NCBI GenBank assembly: GCA_964434165.1
Contig: CAYSUS010000003.1
Location: 77,836-141,835, forward strand
Source of the DNA: CAYSUS01 sp964434165
GTDB lineage: Bacteria; Planctomycetota; Planctomycetia; Pirellulales; Thermoguttaceae
Length of the DNA stretch: 64,000 nucleotides
Reading direction: 5' to 3'
Positions 20,351-29,840 of this stretch are shown here, in pieces. Position numbers and translations under genes: made by a program. The notes below the pieces were generated by a model that was not told the DNA's origin, made no database searches, and worked only from the letters and a program-made list of their open reading frames with translations. Numbering within the stretch: the stretch's first letter is position 1; each line of letters opens with the position of its first letter.

Positions 20351-21250
20351 ATGCTTCTGGCCGAGTTCTCCCTCGACACCTGGACCGCGGCCGTCCTCGT
20401 CTGGCTGGCCGCCGTGGGCGGCGTGATCGGCAGCTTCCTCAACGTCGTCGTCTATCGGGTCCCGGCCGGGCTGAGCGTGGTCAGACCCCCGTCGCATTGT
20501 CCTGCATGCAAACACCCCATCCGCTGGCACGACAACCTCCCCGTGCTCGGCTGGATGATCCTCGGGGCACGTTGCCGCGACTGCGGGGCACGCATCCCCG
20601 CGCGCTATCCGGCCGTCGAGGCCGTCGTGGCCTGCGCCTTCGTGCTGCTCGGAACCGTCGAGTATCTGTCGGCCGGGGCCAACCTGCCGCCCCGTCCGGT
20701 GCATGCGCACGGGGGATCGCTCCTCATCGACATGACCACCCGGGAAGCCGCGGCCGTTTACGTCTATCATCTCGTGCTCTGGTGCACGCTGCTGGCCGCC
20801 GCGCTGATCGAGTACGACGGACACTCCGTGCCCTGGCGGGTCTTCCTGCCGGCCTTCGTCTGGGGCCTGGCGGCCCCGCTCGCGTGGCCTCACGTCCATC
20901 CCGTGCCGGCGATGGCCGGCCTGGAAGGATGGCGCGCCGGCCTGCTCGACAGCGTCGCGGGCCTTGCCGCCGGCGCGGCGCTGGGCGCGGCGACCTGGAC
21001 GGCGGTCGGCCCTTGGCGTCAGCGCGGCGTGCTCGCGGCCGGCGCGGCAACGGGACTCTACCTGGGATGGCAGGCGGCCGTCGTGCTGCTGACGGCGGCG
21101 GCCCTGCTGCACGGCGCCGCGCGCCTCGGGGCGCGGCGGCTGCCGCGCCCGATCGCGGGCCTTCCGGCCACGGCGTGGCTCGTCGCCGGTTCGCTGGGAT
21201 GGATCGCGGCCTGGGGCCGCCTGGCGTCGTGGTGGGCGGGGCCAAGATGA
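20351..21250 (+). CDS. Prepilin peptidase-like membrane protein lacking the second catalytic motif
   Basis: A 299-residue A24-family (PilD/GspO) protein. The N-terminal methyltransferase-type segment is intact: GGVIGSFLNVVVYR, then a zinc-ribbon with Cys50/Cys53 and Cys75/Cys78 bracketing HDNLPVLGWMILGARC. The first catalytic aspartate may be Asp156 in ALIEYDGHSVPW. The second motif, normally GxGD followed by a helix, is absent: the equivalent position reads QRGVLAAGAATGLYLGW without an Asp. This suggests a protein that has lost peptidase activity but keeps the N-methylation domain, or a divergent family. The last codon overlaps the start of the next small gene (ATGA). Six or more hydrophobic segments are present. 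Confidence 0.78.
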   Translation: MLLAEFSLDTWTAAVLVWLAAVGGVIGSFLNVVVYRVPAGLSVVRPPSHCPACKHPIRWHDNLPVLGWMILGARCRDCGARIPARYPAVEAVVACAFVLLGTVEYLSAGANLPPRPVHAHGGSLLIDMTTREAAAVYVYHLVLWCTLLAAALIEYDGHSVPWRVFLPAFVWGLAAPLAWPHVHPVPAMAGLEGWRAGLLDSVAGLAAGAALGAATWTAVGPWRQRGVLAAGAATGLYLGWQAAVVLLTAAALLHGAARLGARRLPRPIAGLPATAWLVAGSLGWIAAWGRLASWWAGPR

Positions 21251-21492
21251 AACAGCCGGATCGCGATCGCCTGTATTACCGCCGCTGGTTCGTCCTGCTG
21301 ATGTTGTTCGCCGCGCTGGGGCCCCTGGCCATCCCGCTGCTTTGGCGATCGCCCCACTTCTCGGTCGGCTGGAAGGCGATTCTGACCGTGGCCGTCCTGG
21401 CCCTCACGGCCGTGCTCGTGTGGATCCTGGGGGTCGTGGTTCTGCTCTTCCTTGAGCAGCTCCGGGAGATTCGCGAGCTGCGCGCGTTTTGA
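21247..21492 (+). CDS. Small two-helix membrane protein translationally coupled to the prepilin peptidase-like gene
   Basis: An 81-residue protein whose ATG overlaps the upstream TGA (ATGA), implying coupled translation. It has two hydrophobic helices (about residues 15-30 and 40-62) separated by a short turn (RSPHFSVGW), and an Arg/Glu-rich C-terminal tail (EQLREIRELRAF). No family was recognised. The coupling suggests that it works with the membrane protein upstream. Confidence 0.6.
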   Translation: MKQPDRDRLYYRRWFVLLMLFAALGPLAIPLLWRSPHFSVGWKAILTVAVLALTAVLVWILGVVVLLFLEQLREIRELRAF

Positions 21493-21621
21493 ACGCGAAG
21501 TCCAGACGGAGGCCTCCCGCAGGCGTCTGCGCCAGCGCGGCCGATGGCCGGCGGTCCGGCCCAGGGAGCCGGACGTGAGGGGCGGGGGTCGAAGGGGCGA
21601 GGCACCTGCTCCGGGCCGGTG

Positions 21622-23142
21622 CTACGAGCCGGGCGGGACCTTCCGCACCGGGTTGTCGGGGGCGTCGGCCAGGCGTAGATCGACCTCGCCCGCACGTCGC
21701 CCCACGGCCATGCGGAACTCCTTTGGCGAGCGAACCGGCGTGCGGCCCACGTGGCTGACGAGCATGCCGGGACGCAGGCCCGCGCGCCACGACGCCGTGC
21801 CCTCCTGAACCTCGGTGACGGCTACGCCTTCATCAAAGGCTACGGCCGCGAACAGCGGCCGGCCGCTTGAATCCACGACCGCGGTCGGATAATCGACCCG
21901 CATCCCCCGCCAGGGATCGGGGCGTTTGGTGACGATCTTTCGGCCGCGCACCGGATACTTCGAGAGCGTGACGTCCAGATCGATCGTCCGTCCGTCGCGC
22001 ACGACGCGCAAACGAACCTGATCCTCGACGGGCCGCTTGCCGACCTCCAGCACAAGGCCGTCAAAATCGTAGATCGATATCCCGTTGACGGCGCGAATCA
22101 CGTCTCCGGGTCGCAAGCCGTATCGCTGGGCCGGCGAGCCAGAGACCACCTCGTGAACCCGGACGCCCTGGCCGGGCACCGCGTCGCCCGGAGGCATGTA
22201 ATTGGGACGCCGCACGCCCAGGAATCCGTATTCGGCCTCCCGTCCCGACCGCAAGGTCTCCACGACGCGGCGGAAGGTCTCGTCCACGGGAAACGCGTAG
22301 CCCGCCGCGGTCTCGTAGCCGGCCACCGCGGCGAGCGAGGTGCACAACCCGATCATCTCACCCCGGAGGTCGATCAGCGCCCCGCCGCTGGTGCCCAAGT
22401 TCAACTTGGCATCCGTCTGGATCAGCGTCCCGAAGTGATGCAGCGAGCTCCTCCCCAGGGGGTCGGACGCGTCGGGGTGGGGCGGGGCCTTGCGGGCCAG
22501 ATTCGAGACGATGCCCCAACTGGCGCTCACCTGGCCGTCGCGCGCGATGGCGTAGGGATTGCCCAGGGCGATCACGAGCTGTCCCTTGCGGACCTTCGCG
22601 GCGTCGCCCATCGGGATCGGGGTCCAGCCGGGCGTGTCCACCCCGAGCACGGCGAGGTCGCTTCGTGGGTCGGCGGCGACCACCCGGGCGCGATGCACGT
22701 TGCGATCGTGCCCCGAGACGTAATACTCGCAGTCCTCCGCCAGGACGTGGTGCGCCGTGAGAAAGAGCCCCGAGCGATCGATGACCACGGCCGTGGCGTA
22801 CTTGCTCGGCATGAACTCCGGATCGGTCGGGTCGGGCGGAGCGATCGGTTCGCGCGGCCGGCCGAAGGGATCGGGCCGGGACTCGGTCGGAAATGCGTCG
22901 CCAGGCTGCCGCTTGTGGACCAGGGCGACGGCCACCACCGAGGACTCGGCGCGGGCGATCGCCCTGACCAAAGCCTGTTCCATGGCCACTGCCAGGGCCA
23001 GCCCCGAAGGGCCCCCCTCCTCGGCGCGTGAGCTGCTGCCGTGTCCGATCGCGAGGGACACCGCCAACAGACCCAGCCAACCCGTCCTCAGCCAGGGAGC
23101 GCGCAAGAGGTGTTCCTCCGTTCGGTTGATGCGATCGGCCAT
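21622..23142 (-). CDS. HtrA/DegP-like serine protease with PDZ domains
   Basis: A 506-residue exported protease from the ATG at 23142. Residues ~15-40 form a signal sequence. The trypsin-like domain has His132 (LTAHHVL), Asp162 (RSDLAVL) and Ser252 in LGTSGGALI, where most HtrA proteins have GNSGG. The oxyanion and substrate-pocket features around 185-260 match the HtrA family. Two PDZ modules follow at about residues 310-395 and 420-500, each with a GL-R-(A/P)-G-(D/M) type carboxylate-binding loop. It lies 223 bp downstream of recA on the same strand. The role is likely periplasmic protein quality control. A longer start at 23229 would add a low-complexity stretch and is less likely. Confidence 0.85.
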   Translation of the reverse strand: MADRINRTEEHLLRAPWLRTGWLGLLAVSLAIGHGSSSRAEEGGPSGLALAVAMEQALVRAIARAESSVVAVALVHKRQPGDAFPTESRPDPFGRPREPIAPPDPTDPEFMPSKYATAVVIDRSGLFLTAHHVLAEDCEYYVSGHDRNVHRARVVAADPRSDLAVLGVDTPGWTPIPMGDAAKVRKGQLVIALGNPYAIARDGQVSASWGIVSNLARKAPPHPDASDPLGRSSLHHFGTLIQTDAKLNLGTSGGALIDLRGEMIGLCTSLAAVAGYETAAGYAFPVDETFRRVVETLRSGREAEYGFLGVRRPNYMPPGDAVPGQGVRVHEVVSGSPAQRYGLRPGDVIRAVNGISIYDFDGLVLEVGKRPVEDQVRLRVVRDGRTIDLDVTLSKYPVRGRKIVTKRPDPWRGMRVDYPTAVVDSSGRPLFAAVAFDEGVAVTEVQEGTASWRAGLRPGMLVSHVGRTPVRSPKEFRMAVGRRAGEVDLRLADAPDNPVRKVPPGS

Positions 23143-23365
23143 GCAGCACCGGGCGAGCTCGAGGGACTGCCCGCCAGGGCCCGCGAGCCCCCCGCCGCGG
23201 CCATCCCCGCCAATCTGAGGGTCCGTCATTATACCATTATGACGCGCGAACCCCAGTCGGGCGCTCGCACCGCTCGCAATACTTCGCGCGTCCGCCATGA
23301 CGCGACGCCGCCGGGCAGGGCGGCGGCGGCCCGTCTGCGGCGGCCGGAACGCCGCGGCCTTCGGG

Positions 23366-24493
<1,128 letters not shown>

Positions 24494-24568
24494 GGGCACA
24501 TCCCTTTCGTTCGATGGCAGGGGCCTTTGCTCGTTGCGGCCGGGCGGTCCGCGCCGGCGACGCCGAAT

Positions 24569-24611
24569 GTGAACACATGAATACTATATCGATGTTCACC
24601 ATCGGCCGCAA
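24569..24611 (-). promoter_or_regulatory. recA promoter with candidate operator
   Basis: On the minus strand a -35 box TTGCGG (24611-24606) and a -10 box TATAGT (24588-24583) are spaced by 17 bases. An inverted repeat GTGAACA / TGTTCAC (24599-24593 and 24575-24569 on the minus strand) brackets the -10 with a 17-bp interval. This could be a LexA-type operator, but it does not match the E. coli or Bacillus consensus spacing. Confidence 0.6.
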
Positions 24612-25026
24612 GACCTTTTCTGCCCGTCGTGTGCCCGACGAGCCCCCGAGGGAGTGCATCGCTCCGCGCCAGGGCCGCCTCTCCGGGGGCCGTGGCTCCC
24701 CCGGATGCATCCGCGATTCTAACCCCCGCGGCTGACCTTGGGGAGGGTCCGGCCAGCGCCTCCCGGGCGCCCCGTCTTCAGGGTGGTGCGAAAGCGGTTC
24801 GGAAGTTGGGCAGCGACGTTGGCCGGAGCCGGACGACAGCCTGAGGGTCTCGGCTGCTGTGGCCAGAATCGGATCGGTCTTGTGCAGCTCTTCCGCCGGC
24901 TCCGGCATAAGGTCGGGGTGGTTTCCGAGCCCATCCGCCGCCCCGCCCGACCCCCCCGCCGAAAACGCTCCAGCACGATCTGCCTGATGCGCTCGCATCT
25001 GGCCGCCGGACCCGCCGAAAGCCGCG
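24612..25026. other. No gene seen between the ECF sigma gene and the recA promoter
   Basis: This 415-base stretch lies downstream of the ECF sigma gene and upstream of the recA promoter, both minus strand. Reading frames here are Arg/Pro/Gly-rich without domain features. No clear terminator hairpin with a T-run was found. Confidence 0.5.
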
Positions 25027-25650
25027 CTACCTGCTGAGGTATAACGACGCGCGACCCAGCGCGTCGCGCAGCTTCTTCTTCGCCCGATGGCAAAGCCCGC
25101 GCACGGCGTCCTCCGAGCGGTCCATGAGGCGGGCGGTTCGTTCCAGCGATTCTCCCTCCAGGTAGCGCAGGCGGATGGCCTGGCGGTGCTCGTCGGACAG
25201 CGTGGCGAGGGCTACGTGCATGGCGGCGATGAGCTCGCGCCGCGCGACACTGCGGCTGGGCGTCTTGGTGTCGTGCGACGCCCAGTCGGCCAGGTCGGCC
25301 AGGCGGCTCTCCTCCTCCGCTCCCCGGGCCGAAGGCTGCTGCCCGACCCGACGTTCGCGACGCCGTCGTCTGCCCACGTCGGCGAGCTGGTTCCGGGCGA
25401 TGGTCTTCAGCCACGCGAAGAACGCATGCTCGGAGCGGGCCTCGAACGTACCGATGGCGCGAAACACCCGCACGTACGTCTGGTGTAAAATGTCCTCCAC
25501 GTCAACGACGCCGTTCAACGCGGGCGGGAACTGTCGGGCGATGTGGCGACCGAGCCGTTCGTGGTGGCGCAGCAGGAGCTGTTCCAGGGCGACGCGGTCT
25601 CCCGCGGCCGCTTGCGCCAGGAGCGGGGACTCGTTCTGCGGTGGAGACAT
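25027..25650 (-). CDS. ECF-type RNA polymerase sigma factor
   Basis: A 207-residue sigma-70-family factor. Region 2 is at about residues 12-85 (VVDVEDILHQTYVRVFRAIGTF), region 4 at about 145-200 (LSDEHRQAIRLRYLEGESLE, then a helix-turn-helix ending AVRGLCHRAKKKL). It has no region 1 or 3. ECF factors are greatly expanded in planctomycetes and often work without a classical anti-sigma gene; none is adjacent here. Start chosen at the ATG 25650; an upstream extension is unrelated to the family. A well-matched promoter (TTGAGA-17-TAGAAT) lies about 80-105 bp upstream on the minus strand, and the ribosomal/fab promoter diverges from it. Confidence 0.88.
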   Translation of the reverse strand: MSPPQNESPLLAQAAAGDRVALEQLLLRHHERLGRHIARQFPPALNGVVDVEDILHQTYVRVFRAIGTFEARSEHAFFAWLKTIARNQLADVGRRRRRERRVGQQPSARGAEEESRLADLADWASHDTKTPSRSVARRELIAAMHVALATLSDEHRQAIRLRYLEGESLERTARLMDRSEDAVRGLCHRAKKKLRDALGRASLYLSR

Positions 25651-25726
25651 GACGCAGCTCACGTTCGCGATGGAGCGGGCCGAGCGGTTCCGCTGTAATA
25701 GTGTAATATCACCTATCGCCGGGTCG

Positions 25727-25755
25727 ATTCTACAGCAGCCCGGCGCGGTTCTCAA
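25727..25755 (-). promoter_or_regulatory. Sigma-70-type promoter for the ECF sigma gene
   Basis: On the minus strand TTGAGA (25755-25750) and TAGAAT (25732-25727) are separated by exactly 17 bases, giving a start site about 70 bp before the ECF gene. Confidence 0.6.
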
Positions 25756-25905
25756 CACGCCCCCCTTCGGAAGCCTGCGCGTGTCCGCCGTGGCGGCGAT
25801 TCCGCCGCCGCGATCCGCGGCGGAGATTCAGCCGCGCGCCGGCGATCAAGGGCCCCTCTTGACGCAGGTTTTCATATCCCTCCATAGGGCTATTTGCGGG
25901 CTGGG

Positions 25906-25934
25906 TTGACAGGTTTTGGCGCCGTCTTTAGGAT
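25906..25934 (+). promoter_or_regulatory. Sigma-70-type promoter for the rpmF-fab cluster
   Basis: TTGACA (25906-25911) matches the -35 consensus perfectly; TAGGAT (25929-25934) follows after 17 bases. The predicted start site (~25941) leaves a leader of about 65 bases before rpmF. Confidence 0.75.
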
Positions 25935-26007
25935 GGCTGGTTTGCGTTACGCGCCCGGGGTCGTTCCCTGCGCCGTCCGTGTCCCGGCAATCCGATGGGG
26001 TGAGACG

Positions 26008-26202
26008 ATGGCTGTTCCGAAACGCAAGCACTCCAACGCCCGCACGGGAAGCCGCCGGGCGCACGACGGACTGAAGCCGCGCCACATTCTCTACTGCGCG
26101 CAGTGCGGCACGGCGGTCCCCCCGCACGTGGTGTGCCCGAATTGCGGTCACTACATGGGACGCCGCGTGGTGGAGCCGGAAGAGGCCAGGGCCAAGAAGT
26201 GA
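26008..26202 (+). CDS. rpmF: 50S ribosomal protein L32
   Basis: A 64-residue ribosomal protein of the large subunit. It has the family N-terminus AVPKRKHSNAR and a zinc ribbon with CAQCG and CPNCG motifs, so it is the zinc-binding form. The start is the ATG at 26008, preceded by a GGGGTGAG sequence; an upstream ORF extension is not supported by the family. It is first in a run with fabD, fabG, acpP and fabF. In many bacteria rpmF is followed by plsX and fabH, which are missing here. Confidence 0.97.
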   Translation: MAVPKRKHSNARTGSRRAHDGLKPRHILYCAQCGTAVPPHVVCPNCGHYMGRRVVEPEEARAKK

Positions 26203-26283
26203 GCCTGTTCGGAGACGGGCTGGCGAGAGGAGTCAGGCGGGGCGGCGGCGCGGGGTCACGACGGCCAAAGGACGAGGGGGACG

Positions 26284-27192
26284 TTGAGCAAGATCGCCTT
26301 CTTGTTTCCGGGACAAGGCGCCCAGACGGTGGGGATGGGCAAGCGCCTGGCTGAGTCGATCCCGGCCGTGCGGGGGCTCTACCACCGCGCCGGGGAGACG
26401 CTCGGCTACGACCTGGCGAAGCTCTGTTTCGAGGGGCCCGCCGAGGAGCTCGATTCGACGGTCTGCAGCCAGCCGGCCCTCTTCGTGACCAGTCTGGCCG
26501 CGCTGGAGGCCTTGCGTACCGAGTCGCCCGACGTGGTCCTGTCCTGCGAGGCCGCGGCGGGGCTGAGCCTGGGCGAGTACACGGCCATGGTCTTTGCGGG
26601 CGTGATGGACTTCGAGGCCGGGCTGATGCTCGTCCAGCAGCGCGGAGCGGCGATGCAGGAGGCCTCGGACCTCACTCCCGGCGGCATGGTGAGCATCCTC
26701 GGATTGGAGCGCGTGCAGGTCGAGGCATTATGCGAGAAGGCGCGAGGCGACGACGTCCTGGAGGTCGCCAACCTGCTCTGTCCGGGCAACATCGTCGTCT
26801 CCGGAAGCAATGCGGCCTGCGAGCGGGTCGCCGATCTGGCCGAGGAGCACGGGGCGATGAAGGCCATGCCCCTGGCCGTGGCCGGCGCCTTTCACACCAG
26901 GATCATGCACCCGGCGGACGAGCGCCTTGCCGAGGCCCTGGCCGACCTGCCCATGTCCAGGCCGAAGATCCCCGTCGTTTCCAACGTGGACGCCCAACCG
27001 CATGACGATCCGGAGGAGATCCGAGAGTTGCTGATCCGGCAGGTGGTTCAGCCGGTCCTGTGGGAGGATTCGATGCGCTACTTGCTGGCCCAGGGCTTCG
27101 GGCCGTTCTACGAGGTCGGGCCGGGCCGGGTGCTGCGAGGCCTCCTGCGACGAATCGACCGCAACGCGACCTGCCAGAACGTGACGGTGTGA
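26284..27192 (+). CDS. fabD: Malonyl-CoA:ACP transacylase
   Basis: A 302-residue FabD that transfers the malonyl group from CoA to acyl carrier protein. It starts at a TTG after a purine-rich GAGGGGG sequence. The N-terminal FPGQGAQ motif, the nucleophile Ser95 in GLSLGEY, and the later AGAFHTRIM segment carrying the catalytic His are all present, as is the conserved QPALFVTS early segment. The length is normal for the family. It lies 81 bp after rpmF and 90 bp before fabG. The unusual TTG start may moderate its translation relative to neighbours. Confidence 0.96.
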   Translation: MSKIAFLFPGQGAQTVGMGKRLAESIPAVRGLYHRAGETLGYDLAKLCFEGPAEELDSTVCSQPALFVTSLAALEALRTESPDVVLSCEAAAGLSLGEYTAMVFAGVMDFEAGLMLVQQRGAAMQEASDLTPGGMVSILGLERVQVEALCEKARGDDVLEVANLLCPGNIVVSGSNAACERVADLAEEHGAMKAMPLAVAGAFHTRIMHPADERLAEALADLPMSRPKIPVVSNVDAQPHDDPEEIRELLIRQVVQPVLWEDSMRYLLAQGFGPFYEVGPGRVLRGLLRRIDRNATCQNVTV

Positions 27193-27282
27193 CGGACCGG
27201 TCGATCACGGGGCGGCGACAAACCCTTTCGCACTCGGCTCGACCCTCCTGCGAATCCTCGACCATCGGACGGAAACACAGCG

Positions 27283-28053
27283 ATGCCGGAATCCAAGACC
27301 CAACGCCTCTCCACGGACCTTAGTGGGCAGGTCGCCATCGTCACCGGCGGGGCCCGCGGGCTGGGCCGGGCGATCGCCCAGACCCTGGCCGGCTGCGGGG
27401 CCCACGTCGTGTGCGTCGATGTAAGCGAAGACGCGCTGAACGAGACCGTCGAGGCGATCGGCGCGGCAGGCGGCACGGCCGAAGGACTCACTTGCGACGT
27501 CACCGACGCCGAGCGGGTCGGCTCGGCCGTGGACGGGGTGGCCGGCAAGCACGGCCGGCTCGACATCCTGGTCAACAATGCGGGCGTCACGCGCGACAAC
27601 CTCGTGATGCGAATGAAGGAGGACCAGTGGGACCTGGTCCTGGACATCAACCTCAAAGGGACGTTCCTCTTCACCCGTGCCGCGGCCAAGCCGCTGATGA
27701 AGGGCCGCCGCGGCCGCATCATCAACATCGCCAGCGTGTCGGGGATGATGGGAAACGCCGGCCAGGCCAATTACTCGGCGTCCAAGGCGGGCGTGATCGG
27801 TCTGACGCGCACGGTCGCGCGCGAGCTTGCCGGGCGCAACATCACGGTCAACGCCGTGGCCCCGGGTTTCATCGCCACGGAGATGGCGGCCAAGCTGGGC
27901 GAGGAGACCCTGGACCAGATCAAGAGGGAAACCCCCTTGGGTCGGCTCGGGCATCCTCAAGACGTGGCGGACGCGGTCCTGTTCCTGGCCAGCGAGGCCG
28001 CGGAGTTCATCACGGGGCACGTGCTGGTGGTGGATGGCGGGCTGACCGTCTAA
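27283..28053 (+). CDS. fabG: 3-oxoacyl-ACP reductase
   Basis: A 256-residue short-chain dehydrogenase that reduces 3-ketoacyl-ACP with NADPH. The nucleotide motif VTGGARGLGRA is near the N-terminus, NNAG lies at the usual position, and the catalytic Tyr164/Lys168 are in NYSASKAG. The late segment VAPGFIATEM and the C-terminal FITGHVLVVDGG are typical FabG features. It has a short (~12-residue) N-terminal extension compared with E. coli FabG. It sits between fabD and acpP in the usual order. A separate promoter for acpP lies just after it. Confidence 0.95.
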   Translation: MPESKTQRLSTDLSGQVAIVTGGARGLGRAIAQTLAGCGAHVVCVDVSEDALNETVEAIGAAGGTAEGLTCDVTDAERVGSAVDGVAGKHGRLDILVNNAGVTRDNLVMRMKEDQWDLVLDINLKGTFLFTRAAAKPLMKGRRGRIINIASVSGMMGNAGQANYSASKAGVIGLTRTVARELAGRNITVNAVAPGFIATEMAAKLGEETLDQIKRETPLGRLGHPQDVADAVLFLASEAAEFITGHVLVVDGGLTV

Positions 28054-28088
28054 AGCCCGCCGTTTACCCAAATTGGTCCTTTTAGATA

Positions 28089-28117
28089 TAGACACGCCCC
28101 GGAAAAGCGAGTATATC
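28089..28117 (+). promoter_or_regulatory. Candidate internal promoter for acpP
   Basis: TAGACA (28089-28094) and TATATC (28112-28117) are separated by 17 bases in an AT-richer stretch than the surroundings. The predicted start gives a leader of about 135 bases with two hairpins before acpP. Confidence 0.5.
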
Positions 28118-28157
28118 TTTTGGGATTACCGGAGAAGGTAGGTAATCCTGCTGTATT

Positions 28158-28221
28158 GGGGCTCTCTTCGGAGCCCCCAGGTTTTGAAAGGTTTCGGATA
28201 GGAAGGCGGCCTGCGGCCGCC
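28158..28221 (+). other. Two hairpins in the acpP leader
   Basis: Hairpin 1: GGGGCTC (28158-28164) pairs with GAGCCCC (28171-28177), loop tcttcg; a ggtttt sequence follows, so it may act as a weak terminator or attenuator of readthrough from fabG. Hairpin 2: GGCGGC (28205-28210) pairs with GCCGCC (28216-28221). acpP has a GGAGG ribosome binding site (28245-28249) downstream of both. Confidence 0.5.
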
Positions 28222-28258
28222 ACTTTCCGTTGGCAAGCTGATTTGGAGGACCGTCAAG

Positions 28259-28516
28259 GTGGCCTCAGTCGAAGAACGCGTAATTGACATCGTCGCGGAG
28301 CAACTGGGCGTCAGTAAAGACCAGATCACACGCGAGACGTCTTTCGTCAACGATCTTGGCGCGGACTCGCTCGATACCGTGGAGCTGGTGATGGAGCTCG
28401 AGGAGGAGTTCGACATCAACATCCCGGACGACGCCGCCGAGAAGATTCAGACCGTCGGCCAGGCCATTGAGCACATCGAGAAGGCCGTTGACACCAAGGA
28501 CGGCGAGTCGGAATAG
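28259..28516 (+). CDS. acpP: Acyl carrier protein
   Basis: An 85-residue acidic four-helix carrier protein. The phosphopantetheine attachment site is Ser37 in LGADSLDTVELV, exactly the family motif. The start is a GTG with a GGAGG ribosome binding site nine bases upstream. It has a promoter of its own and a structured leader, consistent with the high expression usual for ACP. The next gene is the condensing enzyme fabF, 31 bp away. Confidence 0.97.
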   Translation: MASVEERVIDIVAEQLGVSKDQITRETSFVNDLGADSLDTVELVMELEEEFDINIPDDAAEKIQTVGQAIEHIEKAVDTKDGESE

Positions 28517-28547
28517 GTCCACTTCGTTCTCTGGCTGACGGTCTGGC

Positions 28548-29798
28548 ATGAAACGGCGCGTTGTCATCACGGGAATGGGTGTCGTCACGTCGCTCGGCTG
28601 CAAGGTCGAGGAGCTCTGGTCCCGCATCCTCAACGGGGAAAGCGGGATCGACACCTTTCGGCTCTTCGACGCCTCGCGGTTCCGCTCGCGATTCGGCGGC
28701 GAGGTCGTCGATTTCTCCACGGCCGGCTACGTCGACGCCAAGGAGGCGAAACGCCTCGACCGCTTCACCCAGTTCGCCATGGTGGCGGGGATCGACGCGG
28801 TGCGCGATTCGGGCATCGAGTTCTCCCGCGAAGACCCGTTCCGCTGCGGCGTCATCCTGGGGTCGGGCATCGGCGGCCTCCGCGAGATCGAAGTCCAGCA
28901 CACGCGCCTGCTCGAGAAGGGGCCCGAGAAGGTCTCCGCGTTCACCATCCCCAAGCTGATGGTCAACGCGGCCTCCGGGCAGTTGTCCATCGAGTACGGA
29001 CTCCGCGGCCCGAACGCCGCGGTGGCCACCGCGTGCGCCAGCGCCAGCAACGCCATCGGCGAGGCCTTCAAGACCATCCAGTACGACGACGCCGACGTGA
29101 TGATCACCGGTGGCACCGAGGCGGCCGTCACCCCGATGGGGATCAGCGGCTTCGGCGCCATGCGGGCCCTGTCCGAACGGAACGAAGACCCGAAGCACGC
29201 CAGCCGGCCGTTCGATCGCGATCGCGACGGCTTCGTCATGGCGGAAGGCGCCGGGATCCTCGTCCTGGAGGAGTACGAGCACGCCAAGCGCCGCGGCGCT
29301 CGAATCTGCGGCGAGGTGCTCGGCTACGGGGCCAGCGCCGACGGCGGGCACATCACCCAGCCCGACCCGGAAGGGGTGGGCGCCGCCCGCGCCATGGAGT
29401 GCGCGCTTCGCGACGCCCGCATGGATCCCTCCCGCGTCGATTACATCAACGCCCACGGCACCAGCACCCCTCTGGGCGACCAGGCCGAGACCTCGGCCAT
29501 CAAGACGGTGTTCGCCGAGCACGCGCGCAAACTCAGCGTGTCGAGCACCAAGAGCCACCTGGGCCATCTGCTTGGGGCCAGCGGAGGCGTGGAATCGGTC
29601 CTGTGCGTGCTCGCTTTGAACCGCGGGGTGATTCCGCCGACGATCAACTACGAGACGCCCGATCCCCTCTGCGACCTGGACTACACGCCCAACGAGCCTC
29701 GCGAGAGGGAAATCTCGGTCGCCATGAAGAACAGCTTCGGATTTGGCGGGCACAACGCCAGTCTGATCTTCGGGCTTCCGCAGAACGGCGCCGCTTGA
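28548..29798 (+). CDS. fabF: 3-oxoacyl-ACP synthase II
   Basis: A 416-residue condensing enzyme that extends acyl-ACP with malonyl-ACP. The nucleophile is Cys163 in TACASASNAIG, at the same number as in E. coli FabF; the two catalytic histidines are in NAHGTSTPLGD and KSHLGHLLGASG. The C-terminal GFGGHNASLIF is typical. With no fabH in the window, initiation of synthesis must be supplied from elsewhere in the genome, or this enzyme may contribute. It is the last gene of the fab cluster and converges with the outer-membrane barrel gene, 42 bp apart. Confidence 0.96.
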   Translation: MKRRVVITGMGVVTSLGCKVEELWSRILNGESGIDTFRLFDASRFRSRFGGEVVDFSTAGYVDAKEAKRLDRFTQFAMVAGIDAVRDSGIEFSREDPFRCGVILGSGIGGLREIEVQHTRLLEKGPEKVSAFTIPKLMVNAASGQLSIEYGLRGPNAAVATACASASNAIGEAFKTIQYDDADVMITGGTEAAVTPMGISGFGAMRALSERNEDPKHASRPFDRDRDGFVMAEGAGILVLEEYEHAKRRGARICGEVLGYGASADGGHITQPDPEGVGAARAMECALRDARMDPSRVDYINAHGTSTPLGDQAETSAIKTVFAEHARKLSVSSTKSHLGHLLGASGGVESVLCVLALNRGVIPPTINYETPDPLCDLDYTPNEPREREISVAMKNSFGFGGHNASLIFGLPQNGAA

Positions 29799-29840
29799 TC
29801 GCGCGACGGGCGGCTCCCGCGACGCGTTGGCCGGCGGTCG

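Noticed and set aside
24719..25414. Minus-strand frame overlapping the ECF sigma gene and its downstream gap
   Set aside because: Out of frame with the sigma factor; Arg/Gly/Pro-rich shadow sequence.
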